A DNA stretch of 64,000 bases, taken from Collinsella sp. (GTDB taxonomy: Bacteria > Actinomycetota > Coriobacteriia > Coriobacteriales > Coriobacteriaceae). Of the stretch, positions 36,207-44,800 are shown one piece after another. The stretch covers positions 1 to 64,000 of the forward strand of contig DXMW01000024.1 in NCBI GenBank assembly GCA_019414045.1, read 5' to 3'. A program made the translations under genes and the position numbers. The stretch's first letter is position 1; every line of letters begins with the position of its first letter. Under the pieces are notes generated by a model. It ran no database searches. It was not told the DNA's origin and saw only the letters and a program-made list of their open reading frames with translations.

Positions 36207-38951
36207 ATGTCTGAAAAGCGCCGTACCTTTGCCGTCATCGACGGCAACTCGCTCATGCATCGCGCCTTCCACGCCGTGCCGCCGACCATGAACGCGCCGG
36301 ACGGTCGCCCCACCAACGCGATCTTTGGTTTTCTGAACATGTTCCTCAAGATGATCGATGCCTTTAATCCCGACGGCGTTGTCGTGGCGTTTGACAAGGG
36401 CAAGCCGCGCGTGCGTATGGAGATGCTGCCGCAGTATAAGGCGCAGCGCCCGCCCATGGACCCCGACCTGCACGCGCAGTTCCCCATGATCAAGGAGCTG
36501 CTCGCCGCGCTCAACGTGCCCATTTTGCAGTCCGAGGGCTGGGAAGGCGACGATATCCTGGGAACCATGGCGCGCCTGGGCGAGGAGGCCGGCTGCGACA
36601 TGCTGCTGGTGACCGGCGACCGCGACATGTATCAGCTCGTGACCGAGCACGTCAACGTGGTCTCGACTCGCAAGGGCCTGTCCGACGTGGCGATCATGAC
36701 GCCCGAGAGCGTGGACGACCTGTATCACGGCATCACGCCGGCGCTCGTGCCCGATTTTTACGGTCTGAAGGGCGATACGTCGGACAACATTCCCGGCGTA
36801 CCGGGCATCGGCCCCAAAAAGGCGAGTGCGCTCATCGCGCAGTACGGCAGCCTTGACGAGGTCATCGCGCATGCTGACGAGGTCAAGGGCAAGATGGGAG
36901 AAAACCTGCGCGCACACATCGACGACGCGCTGCTGAGCCGTAAGGTGGCGACCATCCGCACCGATGCACCCGTTGAGCTCGATTTTGAGGCGACGTCCTT
37001 CCCGGCGTTTTCCGCCGATGAGGTTTCCGCGGCGCTGGGCACGCTTGGTATCACCGCCATGCAGAACCGTTTCTTGGCGCTGATCGGCGGCGAGGGCGGG
37101 GCAGCTGCCAGCACGTTTGAGATGCCCACGATTGAGCGCACCGCTGCCGGCGATGCCGAGGCGCTTGCTGCCGTGGCGTCCGAGGTTGCCCGCGCGATTG
37201 ATGCCGGCGAGTGGGTCGCCGCCGTGGTGGACGATGACAAGGAAGAGGGCGCGCTCTTTGGACTGACGCGCACGCTGTGGTTGGCGACGTCCAAGGGCCT
37301 GTTCGCGCTCGAGGAGGACGACAGCTGCGCGGCGGCTGAGGTTGAGGGCTTCAACTTCGTCCACGGCGTGATTGCTGGCGTGCTCGCGCGTCTGTTTATG
37401 GAGGGTCGCATGGCGAGCCCGGATATGAAGGTGCTGTTGCACGAGCTTTCGCCCATTGATTCTTCTGAGCCCGAGCTCATGGATCCGCTCGCTGCCGATT
37501 CCACGCGTATCTTCGATACCGTGGTCGCAGCCTATCTGCTGGATTCCGATCGCTCCGAGTTCGATGAGGCATATCTTGCCGATACCTATCTGCAGATGGC
37601 GCTGCCTGCGGCGCGCGGTGCAGAGGGTGCCGGTGAGGACGCTCCGGCGCTCGCCGCTCGCACGGCGGCCTTGACGCTGGCGCTGGTCGCACCGCTGCGC
37701 GACCGCATGGCCCGTGAGAACGCCGCCAACGTGTTCGATGGCATCGAGATGCCGCTTGTGCCGGTGCTTGCCAAGATGGAGCGCGCTGGCATGCTCGTGG
37801 ATCCCGATCGGCTGCGCAGCCTGTCCGAGGGCCTGGCGACCCAGATTGCCGAGGTCGAGCGCAGCATTCGCGACCTGGCAGGTGATGAGACGTTTAACAT
37901 CGGCAGTCCCATGCAACTGTCGCACGTGCTGTTTGACGTTATGGGGCTTCCGACCAAGGGTCTCAAAAAGACCAAGCGCGGCTACTATTCGACCAACGCC
38001 AAGGTGTTGAGCGACCTTGCCCGTGACCACGAAATCGTGCGTCTGATCTTGGACTGGCGTGAGAAGTCCAAGATCAAGTCCACCTATCTGGACACGCTGG
38101 GTCCACTGCGTCGAGGCGACGGCCGCGTGCACACCACGTACAACCAGACCATCACGGCAACGGGTCGCCTGTCCTCGAGCGACCCGAACCTGCAGAACAT
38201 CCCGACGCGCTCGGAGCTGGGTCGTACCGTCAAGACGGCGTTTTCGGCAGGCGAGGGAAGCGTCTTTTTGGCGGTGGACTACTCGCAGATCGAGCTGCGC
38301 CTGCTCGCGCATCTTTCGGGTGACGAGCACCTGGTGCGCGCCTTCAACGAGGGCGAGGACTTCCATGCCGAGACGGCCGCGCGCGTATTTGGCGTGCCGG
38401 TGTCCGAGGTGACACCCGACCTGCGCAGTCGCGCCAAGGCCGTGAACTTTGGCATCGTGTATGGTCAGCAGGCCTACGGCCTGTCGCAGTCGCTGCATAT
38501 CTCGATGGCCGAGGCGCGCGACATGATTGATCGCTACTACGAGGCCTACCCGGGTGTGCGCACGTTCCTCGACAACGTGGTGGCACGTGCCAAGCAGACG
38601 GGCTACGCCGAGACCATGTACGGCCGCCGTCGTCATATTCCGGAGCTCAAGGCCAAAAATCCGCAGCTCCGCGGTTTTGGCGAGCGCACGGCCATGAACC
38701 ACCCCATGCAGGGAACCGCGGCCGACATCATCAAGATCGCAATGGCCCGCGTAAGCAGCCGCCTGGAAGAAGAGGGCTTTGCCGCTCACATGATCCTGCA
38801 AGTGCACGACGAACTGGACTTTGAGTGCCCCGTCGACGAAGTCGAGCGCCTCACCGCCATGGTCCGCGACGTCATGGAGCACGTCGTAGACCTTCGCGTA
38901 CCGTTGATCGCCGAAGCCAGTACCGGCATAACCTGGGCCGACGCGAAATAG
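36207..38951 (+). CDS. polA: DNA polymerase I
   Basis: A 914-residue family A polymerase used in Okazaki fragment processing and repair. The 5' nuclease domain (residues 1-290) has AVIDGNSLMHRAF, VTGDRDMYQLV and GIKG-type GPKKASAL. The 3'-5' exonuclease domain (about 300-490) lacks the DxE metal motif, so proofreading should be absent, as in many Gram-positive Pol I. Polymerase motifs are intact: A, DYSQIELRLLAH from Asp691; B, RSRAKAVNFGIVYGQQAYG; C, QVHDELDFE. ATG 36207 has GCGAGG upstream and replaces an in-frame GTG at 36168. Confidence 0.95.
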   Translation: MSEKRRTFAVIDGNSLMHRAFHAVPPTMNAPDGRPTNAIFGFLNMFLKMIDAFNPDGVVVAFDKGKPRVRMEMLPQYKAQRPPMDPDLHAQFPMIKELLAALNVPILQSEGWEGDDILGTMARLGEEAGCDMLLVTGDRDMYQLVTEHVNVVSTRKGLSDVAIMTPESVDDLYHGITPALVPDFYGLKGDTSDNIPGVPGIGPKKASALIAQYGSLDEVIAHADEVKGKMGENLRAHIDDALLSRKVATIRTDAPVELDFEATSFPAFSADEVSAALGTLGITAMQNRFLALIGGEGGAAASTFEMPTIERTAAGDAEALAAVASEVARAIDAGEWVAAVVDDDKEEGALFGLTRTLWLATSKGLFALEEDDSCAAAEVEGFNFVHGVIAGVLARLFMEGRMASPDMKVLLHELSPIDSSEPELMDPLAADSTRIFDTVVAAYLLDSDRSEFDEAYLADTYLQMALPAARGAEGAGEDAPALAARTAALTLALVAPLRDRMARENAANVFDGIEMPLVPVLAKMERAGMLVDPDRLRSLSEGLATQIAEVERSIRDLAGDETFNIGSPMQLSHVLFDVMGLPTKGLKKTKRGYYSTNAKVLSDLARDHEIVRLILDWREKSKIKSTYLDTLGPLRRGDGRVHTTYNQTITATGRLSSSDPNLQNIPTRSELGRTVKTAFSAGEGSVFLAVDYSQIELRLLAHLSGDEHLVRAFNEGEDFHAETAARVFGVPVSEVTPDLRSRAKAVNFGIVYGQQAYGLSQSLHISMAEARDMIDRYYEAYPGVRTFLDNVVARAKQTGYAETMYGRRRHIPELKAKNPQLRGFGERTAMNHPMQGTAADIIKIAMARVSSRLEEEGFAAHMILQVHDELDFECPVDEVERLTAMVRDVMEHVVDLRVPLIAEASTGITWADAK

Positions 38952-39008
38952 GAAAGCACTCGGTAAGGCAAGCTCGCCCAAGACGCAAGCCCCCACATAC
39001 TTAAGATT

Positions 39009-39088
39009 TGGGACAAACACTACTGATTAATTTGTCCCACAGTAACCAAAACAGAGGGGAGCCCCTTCCAACAAGGAGCTCCCCTCTG
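39009..39088 (+). terminator. Tandem hairpins after polA
   Basis: Two stems lie in the 343-nt gap after polA. TGGGACAAA at 39009-39017 pairs with TTTGTCCCA at 39031-39039, and CAGAGGGGAGC at 39052-39062 pairs with GCTCCCCTCTG at 39078-39088. The second has TTTTGG on the minus-strand side, so it can stop transcription from the convergent HAD gene as well. Confidence 0.65.
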
Positions 39089-39123
39089 CTCAAATCATTT
39101 CAGCTAAGTATCTAGACACTCAA

Positions 39124-39318
39124 GACGCCATCTTGGCGGCAGGAAAGTAAACCTAGGGCCTGGCCGGGCGGCACGGGTTAACTTTTCGTAGATTCCGCAC
39201 GCAAAGAAAGCCACTTAATGTGGCTTTCGTCTTGCGCAGGACCTGACCGAGCGAAAAGATATCCCGTGCCGCCCGGCCAGGCCCGATGGGACGGCTACCG
39301 AGCCGCCAGGATGGCGTC
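39124..39318. repeat. Nested palindrome overlapping the end of the HAD gene
   Basis: Several helices are nested on one axis: 39124-39140 with 39302-39318 (17 nt, one mismatch), 39156-39177 with 39263-39284 (22 nt, perfect, GGGCCTGGCCGGGCGG start), TTTTCG/CGAAAA, and a central GAAAGCCAC/GTGGCTTTC hairpin. The outermost right arm is coding sequence for the last residues of the HAD protein, so the left arm is an inverted near-copy of that gene end. Confidence 0.75.
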
Positions 39319-40122
39319 GATGAGCGTCAGTACGCCCCCGTCGTTGTTGCTCGGAATGCGCCACTCAGCATGCGCGTTCATATGCTCCTCGGCATTGTCC
39401 ACGATAAAGCTGTGACCGACGCGCTCAAGCATGGGGATGTCGTTGTAGGTATCGCCCACGGCGGCGGCATCGGCGATATCGATGCCGAGCTGCTCGCACA
39501 GGTGCGCGACGCCCGAACCCTTGTCGACGCCCAGGTTCATAAAGTCGATCCACTCGCGGCCGGCATTGGTGACATAGAGCTGATCCGAGAACGCGGGGTT
39601 ATAGGTCTCGCGGAACGCGGGCTCGGCGTCGTAGCCGGGGAAAAAGATCGAGATCTTATTGGACTCGATATCAAGGCCCTCAAAGGTGTCGACGTAGTTG
39701 ATCGTGTTGTAGTAGACGCTGATCTCGTCGTGGTACTGATGGTCGCGGGCGAGCACATAGAACTCGTCGTAGCAGCACAGGACGGGAACGGCGCGCGGGT
39801 CCTCCGAGGCACGAGCGAGCACCTGCTGATACAGCTCCACGTCAATATTGCTCTTATAGATATAGCTGCCGCGATAGATCACGCACGCTCCGTTATCGGG
39901 ACAAAAAGCGAGGCGGTTCTTAATGCCCTCGAACATCTCTTCGAGCTTGGGGGCGGGACGTCCGCTGGCGGGGCAGAATACGATGCCTGCGTCGGCGAGC
40001 TTGTCCAGACGCTCGTCGAGACCCTGGGGCAGCACGCGATCGTCGGTCAGCAGCGTCTTGTCCATATCGACGGCGAGAATCTTAATGTTGCCGATGTTGG
40101 CGTCCGATTCGTAAGTTTGCAT
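39295..40122 (-). CDS. Cof-type HAD-IIB phosphatase
   Basis: A 275-residue haloacid dehalogenase hydrolase of subfamily IIB. Motif I is AVDMDKTLLTDD (nucleophile Asp), motif II is CPASGRP, the motif III Lys lies in the cap-distal region before GVDKGSGVAHL, and motif IV is AVGDTYNDIPML. Relatives dephosphorylate sugar phosphates, FMN or pyridoxal phosphate; the substrate cannot be assigned. AAAGGCG precedes the ATG on the minus strand. It converges on polA, and its stop lies inside a nested palindrome. Confidence 0.9.
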   Translation of the reverse strand: MQTYESDANIGNIKILAVDMDKTLLTDDRVLPQGLDERLDKLADAGIVFCPASGRPAPKLEEMFEGIKNRLAFCPDNGACVIYRGSYIYKSNIDVELYQQVLARASEDPRAVPVLCCYDEFYVLARDHQYHDEISVYYNTINYVDTFEGLDIESNKISIFFPGYDAEPAFRETYNPAFSDQLYVTNAGREWIDFMNLGVDKGSGVAHLCEQLGIDIADAAAVGDTYNDIPMLERVGHSFIVDNAEEHMNAHAEWRIPSNNDGGVLTLIDAILAAR

Positions 40123-40265
40123 AAAAATGCGCCTTTCGTTTCGAGATTGTTTCAGACGTTATAACCATCAACTAGTAGTCGAGCGTATTTTCGCAGGAAT
40201 GGTGCGTATTTGCACTGCAATTCACAAACTAATGAAAAAACTTTTCAGAAATTTGAATTTGTCGC

Positions 40266-40293
40266 TTGCGCAGCGTGCACTTTATCGTAATAT
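40266..40293 (+). promoter_or_regulatory. Probable promoter of the argG leader
   Basis: TTGCGC at 40266-40271 and TAATAT at 40288-40293 are separated by 16 bp in an AT-rich stretch. Transcription from here would include the leader peptide at 40397. An ACGGC/GCCGT hairpin lies in the leader RNA near 40315-40330. Confidence 0.4.
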
Positions 40294-40396
40294 AGCGAAC
40301 ATCGAAAGCGGAGACGGCAAAAGAGCCGTTTACCGAGGAAAAGGTACCGTTTGCGATATTTGAATTGCGCCCGGCGATACGTGAAAGGAGAGGCAG

Positions 40397-40471
40397 ATGC
40401 AGTTCGTAAAGATCATCACCACTGCAGACAATGCCATCCGACGCCAGCGCGCAATTTCCCGACGACGATAA
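40397..40471 (+). CDS. Arg-rich leader peptide upstream of argG
   Basis: A 24-codon ORF with a strong ribosome site (AAAGGAGAGG, about 4 nt before the ATG). It begins MQFVKIITT and contains six Arg, at positions 15, 16, 18, 22, 23 and 24, with the last three directly before the stop. Four of the six are CGA, a codon hardly used by neighbouring genes, which prefer CGC and CGT. It lies 206 nt before argG. The layout is that of an amino-acid attenuation leader whose ribosome stalls when Arg-tRNA is scarce. This is inference from layout; I know of no named family. Confidence 0.7.
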   Translation: MQFVKIITTADNAIRRQRAISRRR

Positions 40472-40535
40472 CAATCGTCTCTGTCCGCATGGGGCGCAAT
40501 GCCTCAACAGAGTCATTTTGAGGTCGTTGGGTTTT
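40464..40535 (+). promoter_or_regulatory. Candidate attenuator between Arg leader and argG
   Basis: GACGAT/ATCGTC (40464-40469, 40474-40479) overlaps the final Arg codons and stop. Downstream, CCTCAA at 40502-40507 can pair with TTGAGG at 40518-40523, followed by TCGTTGGGTTTT, which looks like a weak terminator. CTCTG at 40479-40483 can pair with CAGAG at 40508-40512, which is the loop of that hairpin, so the two compete sterically. The T-tract is poor, so control could also be at another level. Confidence 0.4.
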
Positions 40536-40677
40536 AAGCACGACATAGCCGCATGTTTCTAGGGCATGCCTGTGATGCATTCTGCTGAATAACCTGATAT
40601 TGCACGGTATATGACCTTGAAATGACTTGCAACTGACCGATGTTCTAACTAGCTACCAAGGGCGAAAGGAAACAGCC

Positions 40678-41904
40678 ATGAGCAAGGAAAAAGTCGTTCT
40701 CGCATATTCCGGTGGTCTTGATACATCCGTATGTGTCAAGTGGCTCCAGGACGAGAAGAATCTCGATGTCGTTTGTGTCTGCGGCAACGTGGGCCAGGAA
40801 GAGACCGGACTGGATGCCAAGAAGCAGAAGGCGCTCGACCTGGGCGTTCTCGATTGCCAGGTGCTCGACCTGCGCGACGAGTTCTCCGATGAGTTCCTGA
40901 CCAAAGCCATTGCAGCAAACTCCATGTACGAGAACAAGTATCCGCTGCTCTCCGCCCTGTCTCGCCCGCTGCTTGCCAAGAAGCTTGTTGAGGTCGCCCA
41001 CGAGTTTGGCGCGACCTACGTCGCCCACGGCTGCACCGGCAAGGGTAACGACCAGGTCCGTTTTGAGGCCGCCGTCAAGGCCCTCGACCCCGAGCTCAAG
41101 GTTATCGCCCCGGTTCGCGAGTGGGACCTGAAGTGTCGCCCTGACGAGGTCGCCTATGCCCACGCCCACAACGTGCCGGTTCCCGAGGGTGCCAACGACA
41201 ACCCCTACTCCATCGACGACAACCTGTGGGGTCGTGCCATTGAGTGCGGTCACCTGGAGGATCCCTGGAATGAGCCGCTCGACGACGCTTGGGTTATGAC
41301 CAAGAATCCCGAGGACACCCCGGACACCCCGACCTACACCGAGATTGAGTTTGAGGCCGGCAAGCCCGTCGCCGTCGACGGCAAGAAGATGAAGCTCTCT
41401 GAGATCGTCATCGCCCTCAACAAGATCTCCGGCGACAATGGCTTTGGCCGTCTCGATCTGGTCGAGGATCGCCTGGTGGGCCTTAAGAGCCGCGAGTGCT
41501 ACGAGGTTCCCGGCGCCCTGACGCTCATCACCGCCCACAAGGCGCTCGAGGACATCTGCGTCGAGGGCGACCTGCTCAAGACCAAGATCAAGCTCGAGCA
41601 GGATTGGGCCACCGCCGTGTACAACGGCCAGTGGTACAGCCCGCTCAAGAACGCGCTCGATGCCTTTATGGCCGACACGCAAAAGTTCGTGACCGGCACT
41701 GTCCGTCTGAAGTTCTTTAAGGGCAACTGCCATGTCGTCGGCCGCAAGAGCCCCTTCAGCCTCTACGACTACGGTCTGGCTACCTACGACCGCGACACCA
41801 CGTTTGACGAGAAGGCCAGCGCCGGCTTTATCGAGATCGATACGCTGTCGCTCAAGACGTGGGCAAAGGTCCAGGGCCCCAGCTCTGCTGCTGCCCAGGC
41901 CTAG
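40678..41904 (+). CDS. argG: Argininosuccinate synthase
   Basis: A 408-residue enzyme joining citrulline and aspartate with ATP, the penultimate step of arginine synthesis. The N-type ATP pyrophosphatase loop AYSGGLDTSVCVKWL is at residues 9-23, YVAHGCTGKGNDQVRFE binds aspartate and citrulline, and DDNLWGRAIECG is conserved. AAAGGAAA precedes ATG 40678; an in-frame ATG at 40627 lies upstream of that site and is rejected. The following argH completes the pathway, though the two are separated by a terminator and a small gene. Confidence 0.96.
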   Translation: MSKEKVVLAYSGGLDTSVCVKWLQDEKNLDVVCVCGNVGQEETGLDAKKQKALDLGVLDCQVLDLRDEFSDEFLTKAIAANSMYENKYPLLSALSRPLLAKKLVEVAHEFGATYVAHGCTGKGNDQVRFEAAVKALDPELKVIAPVREWDLKCRPDEVAYAHAHNVPVPEGANDNPYSIDDNLWGRAIECGHLEDPWNEPLDDAWVMTKNPEDTPDTPTYTEIEFEAGKPVAVDGKKMKLSEIVIALNKISGDNGFGRLDLVEDRLVGLKSRECYEVPGALTLITAHKALEDICVEGDLLKTKIKLEQDWATAVYNGQWYSPLKNALDAFMADTQKFVTGTVRLKFFKGNCHVVGRKSPFSLYDYGLATYDRDTTFDEKASAGFIEIDTLSLKTWAKVQGPSSAAAQA

Positions 41905-42057
41905 CGCCTCCTTCCCTTGGTATCCGCGCGGCCCATCCGCGTGATACATAACGGGCGCACGGGGTCCCTACCTTTCGTTATGCTTGCTGACACTTCTTAA
42001 CATCGGTGGCCCCTACGTTCCGCCCGCATATATGATGCCGCGTCTGCGGCTGAGTCC

Positions 42058-42093
42058 GAGCCCCGCCGGGGTTGTCCGGCGGGGCTCCTTCTA
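42058..42093 (+). terminator. Terminator after argG
   Basis: GAGCCCCGCCGG at 42058-42069 pairs perfectly with CCGGCGGGGCTC at 42076-42087, followed by CTTCTAT. Confidence 0.85.
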
Positions 42094-42139
42094 TCAATTT
42101 GGCGGCTCTGTGCCTATATATATATGAGGAGTATCCATT

Positions 42140-42310
42140 ATGTTCAATGCTATCGCGCATGCTTTGCTTGCCCTCGCGCCCGAGTTCGATGCTGTAAGGG
42201 TCGAGGACGTTCCTATGAGCCTGAAGGCCTGGATCGATGGTTCGCAGGGCAACATCCGGAGGGAGACGTTGGGCGCCAAGTGCATGGTGCGTCACTTCTT
42301 TGCAAATTAG
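42140..42310 (+). CDS. Small hypothetical protein (56 aa)
   Basis: A 56-codon ORF between argG and argH, preceded by GAGGAG eight bases before the ATG and by the AT-rich run TATATATATAT. It starts MFNAIAHALLALAPEFDAVR with a short hydrophobic stretch, and its second half is hydrophilic with GNIRRETLGAK. No family is recognised. It has its own terminator-bounded slot, so it is probably transcribed separately from argG. It could be a small protein or an upstream regulatory ORF for argH, whose ATG is 118 nt later. Confidence 0.5.
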   Translation: MFNAIAHALLALAPEFDAVRVEDVPMSLKAWIDGSQGNIRRETLGAKCMVRHFFAN

Positions 42311-42428
42311 CCACATGGCCCCGCGCGCGGCAGGGAGTGTGTAAAACTAGCGGTTGATAAATCGCTTTAGCGACAGGGCACATTGCTTTGGACGCTTGTT
42401 TTGGTATTTGGAGAAAGGAGACGGTTCC

Positions 42429-43859
42429 ATGGCTCTTTGGGGCGGTCGTTTTGAGGCGGGCGTGGCCGAGGTCACGCAGGAGTTTGGCGCGTCGCTGCCG
42501 GTCGACAAACATCTCTATAAGCAGGATATCGCCGGCTCTAAGGCGCATGCCAAGATGTTGGCCGCCCAGGGCATCATCAGTGCCGAGGACGAGCAGGCGA
42601 TTGCCAAGGGCCTGACCGGAATCGAACAGGATATCGATGCCGGCAACTTTACCTTCGACATCAACGATGAGGACATTCATATGTCCATCGAGAGCGAGCT
42701 GACGCGTCGCATCGGCGAGGCTGGCAAGCGCTTGCATACTGGGCGTTCGCGCAACGACCAGGTGGCGACCGATACGCGCCTGGGCGTCAAGGCGCTGGCC
42801 AAGGAGCTCATGGAGGCCAATCTTGAGCTGCGCCATGTGCTGGTGGATGCGGCCAAGAAGTACGACAAGGTGATTCTGCCGGGCTACACGCATATGCAGC
42901 ACGCTCAGCCCGTGCTGCTCTCGCATCATCTGCTGGCGTATTTCTGGATGTTCGCGCGCGACTTTACGCGCCTGAAGGCCGCCTTTGATGCCGCCGACAA
43001 CTGCCCGCTTGGTGCTGCCGCGCTTGCCGGTACGAGCTATCCGCTCGATCGCCAGATGACGGCTGCCGAACTTGGCTTTGCGGGCGTGATCCCCAACTCG
43101 CTCGATGCGGTTTCCGACCGTGATTTCCTGCTCGATCTGCATTACGCCGGATCCGTCATGGCGATGCACCTGTCGCGTCTTTCCGAGGAGATCGTGCTGT
43201 GGTCGAGCTCCGAATTTGGCTTTATCACGCTTTCAGACTCCTACTCCACCGGCTCGTCTATCATGCCGCAGAAGAAGAACCCCGACTTTGCCGAGCTTAT
43301 CCGCGGCAAGAGCGGTCGCGTGTACGGCAACCTGGTGCAGCTGCTGGTAACCATGAAGGGCTTGCCGCTTGCTTATAACAAGGACTTGCAGGAGGACAAG
43401 GAGGGCGCGCTCGATACCGCCCATACGCTCATGCAGTGCCTGTCCGTTATGGCCGGAATGATTTCGACTTGGACCGTCAACGAGGATGCCATGGCGCGCG
43501 AGTGCGGCGTGGGGCACCTTGCCGCCACCGATGTTGCCGATTACCTGGCCAAGCGTGGCCTGCCGTTCCGCGAGGCACATGCCGTGGTGGGCCATCTGGT
43601 CCTGATGTGCGAGAAGCGCGGCTGCAATCTTGAGGACCTGCCGTTTGAGGTGTTCCAGGAGGCAAGCCCGCTCTTTGAGCGCGACATTACCGAGGCGCTC
43701 GACATCCCGTCGATTGTCGCCGCGCGCACGACCGAGGGCGGCACCGCCCCTGCCGCCGTTGCCGTGCAGCTGCAGCGTGCCGAGGCGCAGCTCGTGGTCG
43801 ACGAGGGTGTGTTTGGGTCACTGACTAAGGTCGTCGAGATGGGCCACGGGGTAAAGTAG
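42429..43859 (+). CDS. argH: Argininosuccinate lyase
   Basis: A 476-residue member of the fumarase/aspartase superfamily that splits argininosuccinate into arginine and fumarate. The superfamily signature GSSIMPQKKNPDFAEL holds the catalytic Ser loop, and HTGRSRNDQVATD and THMQHAQPVLLSHH supply the other active-site regions. ATG 42429 has AAAGGAGA about 8 nt upstream; an in-frame ATG at 42354 has no site. A strong terminator follows. Confidence 0.96.
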   Translation: MALWGGRFEAGVAEVTQEFGASLPVDKHLYKQDIAGSKAHAKMLAAQGIISAEDEQAIAKGLTGIEQDIDAGNFTFDINDEDIHMSIESELTRRIGEAGKRLHTGRSRNDQVATDTRLGVKALAKELMEANLELRHVLVDAAKKYDKVILPGYTHMQHAQPVLLSHHLLAYFWMFARDFTRLKAAFDAADNCPLGAAALAGTSYPLDRQMTAAELGFAGVIPNSLDAVSDRDFLLDLHYAGSVMAMHLSRLSEEIVLWSSSEFGFITLSDSYSTGSSIMPQKKNPDFAELIRGKSGRVYGNLVQLLVTMKGLPLAYNKDLQEDKEGALDTAHTLMQCLSVMAGMISTWTVNEDAMARECGVGHLAATDVADYLAKRGLPFREAHAVVGHLVLMCEKRGCNLEDLPFEVFQEASPLFERDITEALDIPSIVAARTTEGGTAPAAVAVQLQRAEAQLVVDEGVFGSLTKVVEMGHGVK

Positions 43860-43910
43860 GGATTTGGCTGAAGCCGTTTTGGCCATTTATTGATAAATCG
43901 TTTTCACTTT

Positions 43911-43944
43911 ACGGGCGCCTGCTGATGTGGGCGCCCGTATTTTG
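43911..43944 (+). terminator. Terminator after argH
   Basis: ACGGGCGCC at 43911-43919 pairs with GGCGCCCGT at 43930-43938, followed by ATTTTG. Confidence 0.88.
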
Positions 43945-44244
43945 TTGCTATGGGGGAGGGGCTTGTCGAGAACTTCTGTAGGACCTTTGGGCAGGTTGTG
44001 AAGGGGTTACGTTCGCGGGCGGCAACCGACCGCCTGCTCTGTTCGATGCGGTTGATGGGCGGTCGGATGGTACTCTAATCGGGCTTCGAAACAGAAGTGA
44101 CACATATGGAGCGCTTTAATAAATTGCAACGTTTCAATAAACAGCTTTTTGTTTAACTGCAGCTAAAACTCTGTTACGATGCAGTCCAGGCGGGTGCCGG
44201 AATGGGACTTGGGCACGCGCGAACCTACTTGAAAGGCTACTTTT
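43945..44244 (+). other. Intergenic region before ndk
   Basis: A 300-nt gap without a convincing gene. It holds an inverted repeat CCGACCGCC at 44026-44034 with GGCGGTCGG at 44058-44066, then an AT-rich stretch. TTTAAC at 44152-44157 and TACGAT at 44175-44180, 17 bp apart, form a possible ndk promoter. A 16-codon ORF from 44106 has no ribosome site. Confidence 0.4.
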
Positions 44245-44649
44245 ATGGCTATCGAGAAGACCTTCATCATGATTAAGCCCGACGCCGTGCGCGACCGCAA
44301 GATCGGCGAGATCGTTGCTCGCATTGAGCGCAGCGGCCTTGTCATCGAGCGCATGGAGATGACCACGCTCGAGCGCGCTACCGTCGAGGAGCACTACGCC
44401 CATCTGGCCGACAAGCCCTTCTTTGGCGGTCTCTGCGACTTTATGACGAGCGGTCCGGTCGTCAAGATGGTCGTTTCCGGTCTCTCCGCTGTTGCTAAGA
44501 TGCGCACCCTCATGGGCGCTACCAACCCGCTTGAGGCTGCTCCTGGTACCATCCGCGGCGACTTTGCCGTCGATGTCAACGCCAACGTGATCCACGGCTC
44601 CGACTGCCTGGAGAATGCCGAGATCGAGATCAAGCGCTTCTTTGGCTAA
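44245..44649 (+). CDS. ndk: Nucleoside diphosphate kinase
   Basis: A 134-residue enzyme that equalises nucleoside triphosphate pools by a phosphohistidine mechanism. It opens EKTFIMIKPDAVRDRKIGEI. The active-site His lies in NVIHGSDCLENAEIEI near the C-terminus, and RTLMGATNPLEAAPGTIRGD is the conserved nucleotide loop. Length is standard. GAAAGG upstream supports the ATG. It is monocistronic with a terminator behind it. Confidence 0.96.
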   Translation: MAIEKTFIMIKPDAVRDRKIGEIVARIERSGLVIERMEMTTLERATVEEHYAHLADKPFFGGLCDFMTSGPVVKMVVSGLSAVAKMRTLMGATNPLEAAPGTIRGDFAVDVNANVIHGSDCLENAEIEIKRFFG

Positions 44650-44687
44650 ACCAGCTTTGACTCCTTAAAGCTGTTAGCGTGTGGCTT

Positions 44688-44724
44688 GGGCGCCGCGGAA
44701 CTCCATCCGCGGCGCCCTTTTATT
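44688..44724 (+). terminator. Terminator after ndk
   Basis: GGGCGCCGCGG at 44688-44698 pairs with CCGCGGCGCCC at 44707-44717, followed by TTTTATT. Confidence 0.92.
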
Positions 44725-44735
44725 CCAAAATCTAT

Positions 44736-44776
44736 GCAGGGGCCCGCTCGGATATGTGTTCCGAGCGGGCCCCTGC
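44736..44776 (-). terminator. Terminator after rpiB
   Basis: A perfect 17-bp stem, 44736-44752 with 44760-44776 and a 7-nt loop, lies between convergent ndk and rpiB. On the minus strand it is followed by ATAGATTTTGG. Confidence 0.8.
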
Positions 44777-44800
44777 TGTTAGCTTGTGGCACTGAATAGT

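Noticed and set aside
36096..39020. A 974-codon minus-strand frame over polA
   Set aside because: His/Arg-rich mirror frame of a certain polA; no family features and no ribosome site.
40127..40363. A 78-codon plus-strand frame upstream of the argG leader
   Set aside because: It starts in the antisense of the HAD ribosome site and spans the probable argG promoter; no supporting signals.
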